From Saturnia japonica (taxonomy: Eukaryota; Arthropoda; Insecta; Lepidoptera; Saturniidae), in assembly GCA_033032175.1 (NCBI GenBank), contig JAVKPJ010000051.1, positions 30,813 through 94,812 of the forward strand: DNA of 64,000 nt, given 5' to 3'. How positions within the stretch are numbered: position 1 is the first letter of the stretch; each line of letters opens with the position of its first letter. A model generated the notes under the pieces. That model did no database searches. It worked only from the letters and a program-made list of their open reading frames with translations, and had not been told where the DNA came from. The position numbers and the translations under genes were made by a program. Positions 1 through 8,468 of the stretch are shown one piece after another.

Positions 1-1
1 G

Positions 2-1465
2 GCAGAGCTCCGTAAAGAGCTCGCGGGCGTAAGGGCTGAGATGGCAAAGGCCCGCTGTCCGGAGCCTGTGATGAGAGAGGTGCCCAGACCTGCAACTGCC
101 ATATCTTCGGAGTCTGCCTCTCTTCCAGTTCCTAAAAGGTTGGCTGTGGCACGGGAGGAGTTTCCCCCACTGGCGAAGCCTCGCCAAGTGGGGCCTCTAA
201 ATGACTCTTCGGCAGTGGTTACAGTAGAGGTGTTAGACCAGGCGGTGCAGAGAATGATGAATATCATGACTGCCCGCCTGGATTCTTTCCAAGATAGGCT
301 CCAGCCAGAGAAACGGCTCCGACCACCTCTTGCTGCAGACAGAAAAGCCGAACAAATAGCGGCCAAAACTGTAGCTGCTCTGGAAGCGCGGCCGTCTGAG
401 GTCCCTGTTCCTCAAAAGTCAGCATGGAAAAAGGGGGATAAGGTTGCAGCCAAGCCAGCAACACAAGCCCCTTCTACGAGCAGAAAAGAAACATCGGCAT
501 CTAAACCTGCGGAGGGGGAATGGGTGCTGGTTGGAAAGAACGGCCGGCCTGAGAAGCCGAAGAAAAAGAAGAAAAAGTCGACCTCGAAGAAGGAGAAGCC
601 TACTAAACTCCGGTCACCGAAAACTACTGCAGTGTCGGTCACAGTGCAGCCGGAGGCGCAGAAAAGAGGACTCTCCTACTTGGAGGTCCTCAAGAAAATC
701 AAGGCTGATGTAAGGATGGCTGACATCGGTATTTCCGGTATCCGGTGGCGAAAAGCAGCAACTGGAGGCTACCTCCTGACGATACCTGGCGCTGCAAGTA
801 GCGACAAGGCGGATGTATTGGCGGCCAAGATAAGAGAAGCCGTCCCCGCCGAAGGCGTCAAAGTCTCCAGGCCCATGAGGTGTGCTGACGTGCGCATCAC
901 GGGCTTGGATGAGTCTGTTACGGCGGAAGAAGTGGTCGCTGCGGTCGCTGAAACTGCAGGGTGTTCACCGGACCAAGTCAAAACGAACGGCGTCCGTCCC
1001 GGGTTAAGGGGACTGTGGACGTCCGTGGTGTCTTGTCCGGTGGACGCGGCAAAAAGGTTGGGCGATGGCCGCCGCCTTCTTATTGGGTGGGTTTCGGCGC
1101 AATTGAAAGTCCTGCCACCCCGGCCTACAAGGTGCTTCAGGTGCCTCCAAGGTGGGCACCTAGGGGTCAAATGCACATGTAAGGTTGACTGCAGTGAATT
1201 GTGTTTCCGCTGTAGTCAACCGGGGCACAAAGCCGGTGGGTGTGAAGCCGTTCCGTATTGTGCGGTATGCGCTGCCGATAACAAGCCCGCCGGTCATCGA
1301 GTGGGCAGTAGGGCTTGTGGGAAGCCTGCGCCGAAAACCAGTAAAGGTGCCAAGAGGAGAGGCAGGACGAGGGGCAAGGGTCCCTCTCAGCCCGTAACGT
1401 TGCCGGTGGATACTCAGACGCCGGCAATGTCCCAGGAGGCAGAAATGGAATATCATCAATTATAA
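2..1465 (+). CDS. A1 ORF1, gag-like zinc-knuckle protein (5' partial)
   Basis: The frame is open to the window edge, so the ATG at 41 is internal: homologous copies continue upstream into a coiled coil ending in the AELRKEL stretch seen at positions 2-22. The product is the retrotransposon ORF1 protein, expected to bind element RNA and target it to telomeric chromatin. Visible parts in order are the end of the coiled coil, a Lys/Arg-rich linker around 545-610, a conserved gag core starting near 640, two canonical CX2CX4HX4C knuckles (CFRCLQGGHLGVKC and CFRCSQPGHKAGGC) and a third with wider spacing (CX2CX8HX6C). The stop TAA (1463-1465) overlaps the ORF2 ATG by one base as TAATG. No internal stop is seen. 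Confidence 0.9.
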   Translation, partial: AELRKELAGVRAEMAKARCPEPVMREVPRPATAISSESASLPVPKRLAVAREEFPPLAKPRQVGPLNDSSAVVTVEVLDQAVQRMMNIMTARLDSFQDRLQPEKRLRPPLAADRKAEQIAAKTVAALEARPSEVPVPQKSAWKKGDKVAAKPATQAPSTSRKETSASKPAEGEWVLVGKNGRPEKPKKKKKKSTSKKEKPTKLRSPKTTAVSVTVQPEAQKRGLSYLEVLKKIKADVRMADIGISGIRWRKAATGGYLLTIPGAASSDKADVLAAKIREAVPAEGVKVSRPMRCADVRITGLDESVTAEEVVAAVAETAGCSPDQVKTNGVRPGLRGLWTSVVSCPVDAAKRLGDGRRLLIGWVSAQLKVLPPRPTRCFRCLQGGHLGVKCTCKVDCSELCFRCSQPGHKAGGCEAVPYCAVCAADNKPAGHRVGSRACGKPAPKTSKGAKRRGRTRGKGPSQPVTLPVDTQTPAMSQEAEMEYHQL

Positions 1466-4400
1466 TGGCACTCCATTTTCTGCAAGGTAACCTCAACCAC
1501 TGTGCCAGAGCTCAGGACCTCATGTTCCAGAGTATGGCGCAGGGATTGATCCACGTCGCCGTGATGGCTGAGCCGTACTTTGTCCCACCCGCCGATAACT
1601 GGGTGAGCGATCTGGACGGCTCGGTGGCATTAGTGTCCCAGGCCGCTGCTGGTGCCCTGCCCTTCTCTAACATCTCGAGGGGTCGGGGGTACGCAGTAGC
1701 TCATTTCGGTGACGTGGTGGTAGTGGGGGTGTATGCACCCCCAAGTAGAAGTCTCGCCGACTTCGAGGGTCTCCTCGGGGAGTTAGGCAGCGTCGTCGGT
1801 CGCAGTAATCCTCGCCCCGTCCTAGTTCTCGGGGACTTCAACGCAAAGTCAACGGCTTGGAGTTCCCCGTCTACGGACACCAAGGGCGAAGCTCTAGAAG
1901 AGTGGGCCATGGCAACGGGCCTGCTTCTTCTCAATCGGGGGTCTGTCAACACGTGCGTGCGACAGCAGGGCGGTTCAATAGTAGACCTCACGTTCGCTAG
2001 CCCTGCATTAGCGCGCCGTGTTCGGGGCTGGAAAGTCCTTGAGGGGGTGGAGACGTTGTCGGACCACCGATATATACAGTTCGACATCTCCACCCAAACT
2101 TCGGACGGACCAGTCCGGAGGACCCCCGCAGAGCAGGGTCCGCGTTGGGCGTTGAAGCGCCTCGATCGTGAGGCACTTCTGGAGGCATCCGTCTTGCAGG
2201 CCTGGGTGACTGACGAACCATCCGACCAGGCTGCAGACGTCGACGAAGAGGCGGGGCAGCTGCGAGTGGAAATGACACGGGTCTGCGACGCGGCAATGCC
2301 CCGAATTAAGGGGCCGATACCCGCCAGGCGTCAAGTGTACTGGTGGACTGATGAAATCGCGCAATTGCGCGTAGCGTGTGTGGCTGTCCGACGCCGGTAC
2401 ACCAGGGAGCGACGCAGGCGAGGCCGCGTGCAATCCGCGTCTTCTACGGAGGAGGAGCTCTACGAGGAGTACAGAGCGGCCAAACTGGCCCTCCGTAAGG
2501 CTATCGAGCAATCGAAGGCTCTAGCCAGAGAGGAGCTGCTGGAGACGCTCAATCGGGACCCGTGGGGGCGCCCGTACCGTATGGTACGTGGCAAGTTACG
2601 TCAGTGGGCCCCCCCGGTAACCCAGAGTCTTGAGCCACAGCTCCTCCAAGAGGTGGTGGCCGCTCTGTTCCCCTCAAGGGCGGAGCACACGCCTCCGCAG
2701 ATGGCTCCGCATATGGCTGCGCCAAACTCGGACCACTCTGGCGACGACAACGAGGTCCCCGAGGTGACCCGGGAAGAGTTGAGGGTGGCGGTGAAACGCA
2801 TGCAAGCGAAAAAACACCGCCCCAGGACCTGACGGCATACCTGGTCGTGCATGGGTCCTGGCTCAAGAGGCCCTCGAGCCCCGGCTTTTGGGAATCTTCA
2901 CGGCGTGTCTTCAGCAGGGCCGGTTTCCACGTTTATGGAAAACCGGCAAGCTGGTCCTGCTCAGGAAAGCGGGGCGCCCTGCGGACTCTCCGTCCGCATA
3001 CCGGCCCATAGTGCTGTTGGACGAGGTGGCGAAGCTCTGCGAGCGGATAATCGCAGTCCGCCTCGTCCAGCACTTAACAACAATAGGGCCGGATCTGGCG
3101 GATAACCAGTATGGCTTCCGCCAGGGGCGCTCCACAATCGACGCCATAATGCGTGTGAAGATCCAGGCGGAGGAAGCAACTGCTCGGGGCGAGGTGATTC
3201 TGGCGGTGTCCCTTGACATCGCCAACGCTTTTAACACCTTGCCCTGGGCTACAATTAGAGAGGCACTCCGGTTTCATGGAGTGCCGTCCTACCTCCGCCG
3301 CATAGTCGGGGCATACCTCAGTGAGAGGTACGTAACCTTCCCGGGCCAAGAAGGGATGTGTCGGCGAGACGTCGTATCCGGTGTTCCCCAGGGGTCAGTG
3401 TTAGGGCCCCTACTCTGGAACATCGGATACGACTGGGTCTTGCGCGGTGCGCTCCTCCGAGGCGCTAGCGTCGTGTGCTACGCTGATGACACGCTGGTGT
3501 TAGCCCGGGGGAAGACGCACCGCGACGCAATGATGTTAGCGACAGCGTGTGTCGCTCAAGTCGTTGGAAGGATCCGGCGACTGGGGCTGGAGGTGGCGCT
3601 GCGTAAATCCGAGGCTCTGTTTTTCCATGGGCCTCGGAATGCGCCGCCTCAAGGATCCCAGATTGTCGTGGGAGGCGTGTCCATCGGTGTCGAGTCGTCC
3701 ATGAAGTATCTCGGCCTCGTCCTCGACAGCCGATGGACCTTCGAAGAGCACTTCCGGCAACTGGCTCCCCGTCTCATGAGCACAGCGGGTGCGTTAGCCC
3801 GACTACTGCCGAACATGGGGGGGCCTAATTCCTCTTGCCGGAAGCTGTACCTAGGAATCGTGCGGTCTATGGCCTTGTATGGGGCACCCGTATGGGCGTA
3901 CGGCCTGACGGCCACGAACATTGCCCAATTGCGAAGACCGCAGCGGGCGATGTCTATAAGGGCCACCCGTGGGTACCGCACGATCTCTTTCGAGGCGGCC
4001 TCCCTTCTAGCCGGATCCCCACCCTGGGACCTGGAGGCGAGAGCCCACGCGTCTCTGTATCTTCGACGTGTGGAGGCGCTGGAGCAAGGTTTACGACTCG
4101 CGCCTCGGGAAATCGAGGCGCTGAGGTCACAGTTCCACCAGGTCCTAGTGGTGGACGAGTGGCGCCGACGACTTGAGCGACCGAGCTCAGGCGTGGCGAC
4201 AGTGGATGCCGTTCGGCCCGTTTTGGCCGAATGGCTAACCAGGCGGCACGGCACCCTGACATTCCGGCTAACGCAGGTGCTCTCGGGACACGGCTGTTTC
4301 GGGAGCTACCTGTGTCGTATAGGCCGGGAACCGACAGCAGGGTGCCACCATTGTGGTTGTGCGAGGGACACCGCGCAGCACACCCTCGAAGAATGTCCCG

Positions 4401-4642
4401 CCTGGGAAACGCCACGCCGCGAGCTCGTTGCGGGGATTGGCCTGGATCTCTCGCTCTCGACTGTTGTGAAGTCCATGGTCGAGAGCGAGACCGGATGGAA
4501 CTCCGTCGCCTCATTCTGCGAGGACGTTATGCTCACTAAGGAGGCGGCGGAGAGGGAGAGGGAGCAGGCATCACAGCTCCCCTCCCGCGGTCGACGAACC
4601 GTACGGCGGCGACGGGTCAGGGATGACCTACAGCCGCCGTAA
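1465..4642 (+). pseudogene. A1 ORF2, endonuclease/reverse transcriptase, one frameshift
   Basis: The reading frame from 1465 covers the N-terminal endonuclease (QGNLNH start, GDFNAK metal-binding loop, SDH) and enters the region before RT. It stops at 2832 because the run of A at 2809-2814 has six A where intact relatives have five. The next frame then carries the rest without interruption to TAA at 4642: APGPDG, GVPQGSVLGPLLWN, YADD near 3480, and the C-terminal CHHC...H...C motif. Apart from this one base the gene is colinear with the 1052-residue ORF2s of B2, C2 and D, a few residues longer. A homopolymer consensus error is as likely as a real mutation, so the element could be functional. 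Confidence 0.88.
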
Positions 4643-4972
4643 ATAAGGCCTGCGGGCGTTGGACGCGGGCACGTCCTTCGCCCTTGCAGTTAGTGTACAG
4701 GCCCGAGGCGAGGCGCATCTGTGTTCGATGCGCCCCTCGACGGTTCGTCAGAGGGTGTCCAATCATCCGACCCCTCAGACCGAAGGAAGAGGCCCCTCAT
4801 GAGGGGCTGACACCTGCCGGGTTGAGTGGAAGTTATTGCTTCAGCATTTCCTGCTCCCCGGCCACATAGGTGTGTGGAGAACACCGTGGGGTTTTAGTCA
4901 GTAAGAGTCTGACATACCCCTCTCGAGCTGCCCGGCTCGGGAGGCGGATCCATGTAGGATTTCCCCACGTAC
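4643..4972 (+). promoter_or_regulatory. A1 3' UTR with RT-recognition-type hairpin tail
   Basis: The UTR contains a long hairpin at 4704-4739 (GGCGCATC paired with GATGCGCC plus an outer CGAGG/CCTCG) and a GGCCCC/GGGGC hairpin near 4790-4810. The terminal 86 bases (4887-4972) fold as three hairpins: GTCAG/CTGAC (4897-4901 with 4909-4913), CCTCTCGAG/CTCGGGAGG (4919-4927 with 4936-4944) and ATCC/GGAT (4948-4951 with 4957-4960). Published work on Bombyx SART1 shows that 3' UTR structure is needed for retrotransposition; applying that role here is inference. Confidence 0.75.
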
Positions 4973-4993
4973 AAAAAAAAAAAAAAAAAAAAA

Positions 4994-5052
4994 GGTTAGG
5001 TTAGGTTAGGTTAGGTTAGGTTAGGTTAGGTTAGGTTAGGTTAGGTTAGGTT
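4994..5052 (+). repeat. (TTAGG)n telomeric repeats between elements
   Basis: About eleven perfect TTAGG units follow the A1 poly(A). They run directly into a T-run, which is the tail of the minus-strand fragment. This is the longest internal telomeric tract in the window; most other spacers hold one to four units. Confidence 0.95.
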
Positions 5053-5418
5053 TTTTTTTTTTTTTTTTTTTTTTATTTTTGTGAGGTATTTACCCCCACC
5101 CCTAATTTTACCTCTAACGTAATCAGAGATACAGGTTTCAAATTTTTTGGGTTAAATAAATTTTTCAATACCCACACATTTTTACTCCGACTTAAACTCT
5201 CTTTAATACCTATACTATGCTTCCCCCTTTTATTTATTTATTTATTCGAAAAGTATAAATTCTTACTAGCTACCATTTACAATTTCCTTAAATTTAAGTA
5301 AGTCTAATTGTCGATCAATACCAAAATAATTAATGTCAATAATTAAATCTAACAGCAATAAAAAACCGAAAAATATAAAACTAACAACATATACAACAAT
5401 ACAATTTCCTTAATATAA
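5051..5418 (-). mobile_element. AT-rich 3' fragment in opposite orientation, TRAS-like placement
   Basis: On the minus strand this reads as about 345 bp of AT-rich, non-coding sequence ending in poly(A) (the T-run at 5051-5074) joined to CCTAA repeats. That is the opposite polarity to all other units and matches the orientation described for TRAS elements. Its base composition is unlike the GC-rich elements around it. It includes a TTTA microsatellite-like run near 5229-5245 and a roughly 12-bp sequence repeated about 130 bp apart (TTTCCTTAA, near 5284 and 5406). I see no ORF. The left (5') end is cut at 5418, where the duplicated block starts. The family is unidentified. Confidence 0.5.
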
Positions 5419-5478
5419 TCTGACATACCCTCTCGAGCTGCCCGGCTCGGGAGGCGGATCCATGTAGGATTTCCCCAC

Positions 5479-5529
<51 letters not shown>

Positions 5530-5548
5530 AAAAAAAAAAAAAAAAAAA
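5419..5548 (+). mobile_element. 62-bp element tail plus long poly(A)
   Basis: Only the last 62 bases of an A/C-type element remain (3' arm of hairpin 1, all of hairpins 2 and 3), followed by poly(A) interrupted by one C at 5529, then TTAGG. The left side abuts AT-rich DNA rather than telomeric repeat. It is either an extremely 5'-truncated insertion or a breakpoint product, since its first base is the first base of the tandemly duplicated block. Confidence 0.8.
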
Positions 5549-5578
5549 GGTTAGGTTAGGTTAGGTTAGGTTTAGGTT
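5549..5578 (+). repeat. short (TTAGG)n spacer
   Basis: Four to five units, one with an extra T (GGTTTAGG), lie between the poly(A) of the tail fragment and the start of A2. The last GGTT is the start of the probable A2 target-site duplication. Confidence 0.9.
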
Positions 5579-5584
5579 CCCCCC
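5575..5584 (+). repeat. Probable target-site duplication, left copy (A2)
   Basis: GGTTCCCCCC lies just before A2. The same sequence, with one more C and then GGAG, lies directly after the A2 poly(A) at 12000. The right copy is the junction of telomeric GGTT with the 5' end of E1, so A2 appears to have inserted at the left edge of an existing E1. Confidence 0.6.
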
Positions 5585-6188
5585 GGAGTCGAGCAGGCGT
5601 GATGATGAGGTACTTGTATCTCTGATCTGCAGGAGGTGGGACCCACAGGCGCAATACAGTTCTTTCCTTTTGGAGAGTGCCTTAGCCTGCCACCTCAAGA
5701 CCGTAGTGCGTGGTGAAGAGCCACATCCTTCTCGAGGTGACCCTGTCTCGCTGAACACTACGGATCTAGGCTGGAGAGCCGATAAACACTGGGTGTGGGG
5801 TGTGGGGTCGTGGCAGTGAGCAGCACTCAAGTACCGGGTTGGGGCCGATGAGGGCTCAAGTTGAATCCCAAGGGCCCAATTCCGGGGAGCGGCTGGCGGG
5901 AGTGGTTGTCTTCATACCGATCCCGGCTGGCGCACTGCGAACTGGAGGAGGAGTTAAAGGTGATGGATTGTACAAATATCATAGTATTACCCCAGGAGGG
6001 TACAGCTCTCAGGAGTTGGAGAATCCCTCCCGGGCCTAGCCCGGGCTGCCCCACGTTTTCTGGGGGGGGCAAATTTGTACATGAGCTTAATCTAAATACG
6101 ATGACCTTGGCACGAAATGGATTCCCGATCAGGAACATTCACGACGACTCTGGCATGCACACGGACCACTGATATCAATGACGGAAAT
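5585..6188 (+). promoter_or_regulatory. A2 5' UTR with first copy of the leader module
   Basis: The first ~370 bases are conserved in A3, B1 and D, from GCAGGCGTGATGAGG near the start to CACTGCGAACT near 5940. No promoter element can be named; an internal pol II promoter is expected for this class but is not visible. From ATG 5963 a short frame of about 70 codons contains the LPQEGT and GCPTFSGGGK motifs and ends at TGA near 6172. It is a duplicate of the ORF1 N-terminus. Confidence 0.65.
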
Positions 6189-6312
6189 ATGGATAGTGCA
6201 AAATTCAAAAATGAACTACCCCAGGAGGGTACCGGCTCCAATGGGAGGGGAATCCCTCTCCGGGCCTAGCCCGGGCTGCCCCGCGTTTTCTGGGGGGGCA
6301 CAATTTGCAAGG
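5963..6312 (+). repeat. Tandem leader module at ORF1 start (two copies)
   Basis: Copy 1 (about 5963-6085) and copy 2 (about 6189-6312) each begin with ATGGAT and carry the same GC-rich hairpin series: GGAGGG pairing with CCCTCC, CCCGGGC/GCCCGGG around CTA, and GCCCC/GGGGGC around ACGTTTTCT. B1 also has two copies (about 13245-13370 and 13466-13590), while D has one, read as the first residues of ORF1. Confidence 0.7.
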
Positions 6313-8468
6313 AGAAGATTTAACGACGACTTTGGCGACCAACAGGGACAACGATTTCAATACCGATTGTGGTTTAAGGAGGAATCCTTCAATCGACCGT
6401 CTCTCCGTCGAATATTTTTCAGACGGGAGTGCAATAAGCGCAGATACGATGGAGACTGTGGAATCTGCTGAAGGTGGACTGTCCCCTCATATGAGCAGGT
6501 TTTTCCGAAAACGGAAACCGGCTGCGGATTCGGTTTCTGGTGACGAGATTGAAGAAACAACGAGGCCTCGGGTTATGTCTCCAAAGCGAGGTAGAGGGCG
6601 TCCCATCACCACTGGGGAGTATGCGGGTATGGCAGAAGCAAAGGACGCGATACCTAAAACTCAAGGAGGAGGAACTTCGCCTCTCAGCCGAGGAGGAGGT
6701 GGCGGAGTTAGCCTCACGGGCGCGGCTTGAGCGTGCAGCGAAGGGAAATGCTGCCCCTGCCCCGTGGAGGAACTAGCCTGTCAATTGAATAAGAGGGTTC
6801 TGGGTGACATAGAGGTTATTCTGAAAGTTGCCCAAAAATCCCATAACCTCAAGGGCACATTCCAGAGGGCCCTGAGGATGCAGCGGCGTCTATCACAGTG
6901 GCGATACAAGAATTTAGCAGCCGGACTACCTCGGAAGAGTTGGTGAGGGTCCAGGCTGCTACACAAGTTTAGAGGAGAGGTACTCCAAACAGGGCGGAAG
7001 AATTGGCAGAGCTCCGTTAAAGAGCTCGCGGGCGTAAGGGCTGAGATGGCAAAAGGACCGCTGTCCGGAGCCTGTGATGAGAGAGGTGCCCAGACCTGCA
7101 AACTGCCAATCTTCGGAGTCTGCCTCTCTTTCAGCTAAAAGGTTGGCTGTGGCACGGGAGGGGTTTCCCCCACTGCCGAAGCCTCGCCAAGTGGGGCCTC
7201 TGAATGACACTCTACGGCAAGTGGTTACAGTAGAGGTGTTAGACCAGGCGGTGCAGAGAATGATGAATATCATGACTGCCCGCCTGGATTCTTTCCAAGA
7301 TAGGCTCAGCCAGAGAAACGACTCCGACCACCTCTGGCTGCAGACAGAAAAGCCGAACAAATAGCGGCCAAAACTGTAGCTGCTCTGGAAGCGCGGCCGT
7401 CTGAGGTCCCTGTTCCTCAAAAATCAGCAGGGAAAAAGGGAGTTAAGGTTGCAGCCAAGCCGAGCAACACAAGCCCCTTCTACGAGCAGAAAAGAAACAT
7501 CGGCATCTAAACCTGTGGAGGGGGAATGGGTGCTGTGTTGGAAAGAACGGCCGGCCTGAGAAGCCGAAGAGAAAGAAGAAAAAGTCGACCTCGAAGAGGG
7601 AGAAGCATACTAAACTCCGGTCACCGAAAAACTCTGCAGTGTCGGTCACAGTACAGCCGGAGGCGCAGAAAAGAGGACTCTCCTACTTGGAGGTCCTCAA
7701 GAAAATCAGATGATGTGAGGATGGCTGACATCGGTATTTCCGGTATTCGGTGGCGAAAGGCAGCAACTGGGGGGTACCTCCTGACAATACCGGGCGCTGC
7801 AAGTAGCGAAAAGGCGGATGCATTGGCGGCCAAGATAAGAGAAGCCGTCCCCGCCGAAGGCGTCAAAGTCTCCAGGCCCATGAGATGTGCTGACGTGCGC
7901 ATCACGGGCTTGGATGAGTCTGTTACGGCGAGAAGAAGTGGTCGCTGCGGTCGCTGAAACTGCAGGGTGTTCACCGGACCAAATCAAAACGAACGGGTCC
8001 GTCCCGGGTTAAGGGGACTGTGGACGTCCGTGGTGTCTTGTCCGGTGGATGCGGCAAAAAGGTGGGTGATGGCCGCCGCCTCCTTATTGGGTGGGTTTCG
8101 GCACAATTGAAAGTCCTGCCGCCCCGGCCTACAAGGTGCTTCAGATGCCTCCAAGGGGGGCACCTGGGGGTCAAGTGCACATGTGAGGTGACTGCAGTGA
8201 ATTGTGTTTCCGCTGTAGTCAACCGGGGCACAAAGCCGGTGGGTGTGAAGCTGCTCCGCATTGTGCGGTATGTGCAGCCACTAACAAGCCTCGATCATCG
8301 AGTGGGCAGCAGGGCTTGCGGGAAGCCTGCGCCGCAACCCAGTAAGGGGGCAGAAGAGAAGAGGCAGGGAAGAGGGGCAAGGGTCCCTCTCAGCCCGTAA
8401 CGTTGCCGGTGGATACTCAGACGCCGGCAAAGTCCCAGGAGGCAGAAATGGAATGTCATCAATTATAA
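6189..8468 (+). pseudogene. A2 ORF1, frameshifted
   Basis: The start is placed at the ATG matching the D ORF1 start (MDSA[RK]F). Pieces in all three frames keep the family order: leader module, AT-hook-like GRGRPITTGEY, coiled coil, basic linker, gag core (ADIGISGIRWRKAATGGYLL) and zinc knuckles near 8135-8290. At least a dozen indels break it, for example an extra A in the TGCAACTGCC region near 7100 and lost bases near 7480 and 8000. The stop is placed at TAA 8466-8468, overlapping the ORF2 ATG as TAATG. Loss of function is clear if the consensus is right. Confidence 0.82.

Larger units (their letters stand above)
1..4993 (+). mobile_element. SART-like non-LTR element A1, 5' end off-window
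   Basis: The unit has the 3' part of ORF1, a complete-length ORF2 with one frameshift, a 330-bp 3' UTR and a poly(A) tract at 4973-4993 that joins GGTTAGG directly. The telomeric junction, the ORF1/ORF2 stop-start and the R1-type endonuclease/RT identify a SART-like telomere-specific retrotransposon. It is the best copy of the A family here and the reference for the decayed copies A2 and A3. The 5' UTR and the ORF1 N-terminus lie left of the window. Confidence 0.93.
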
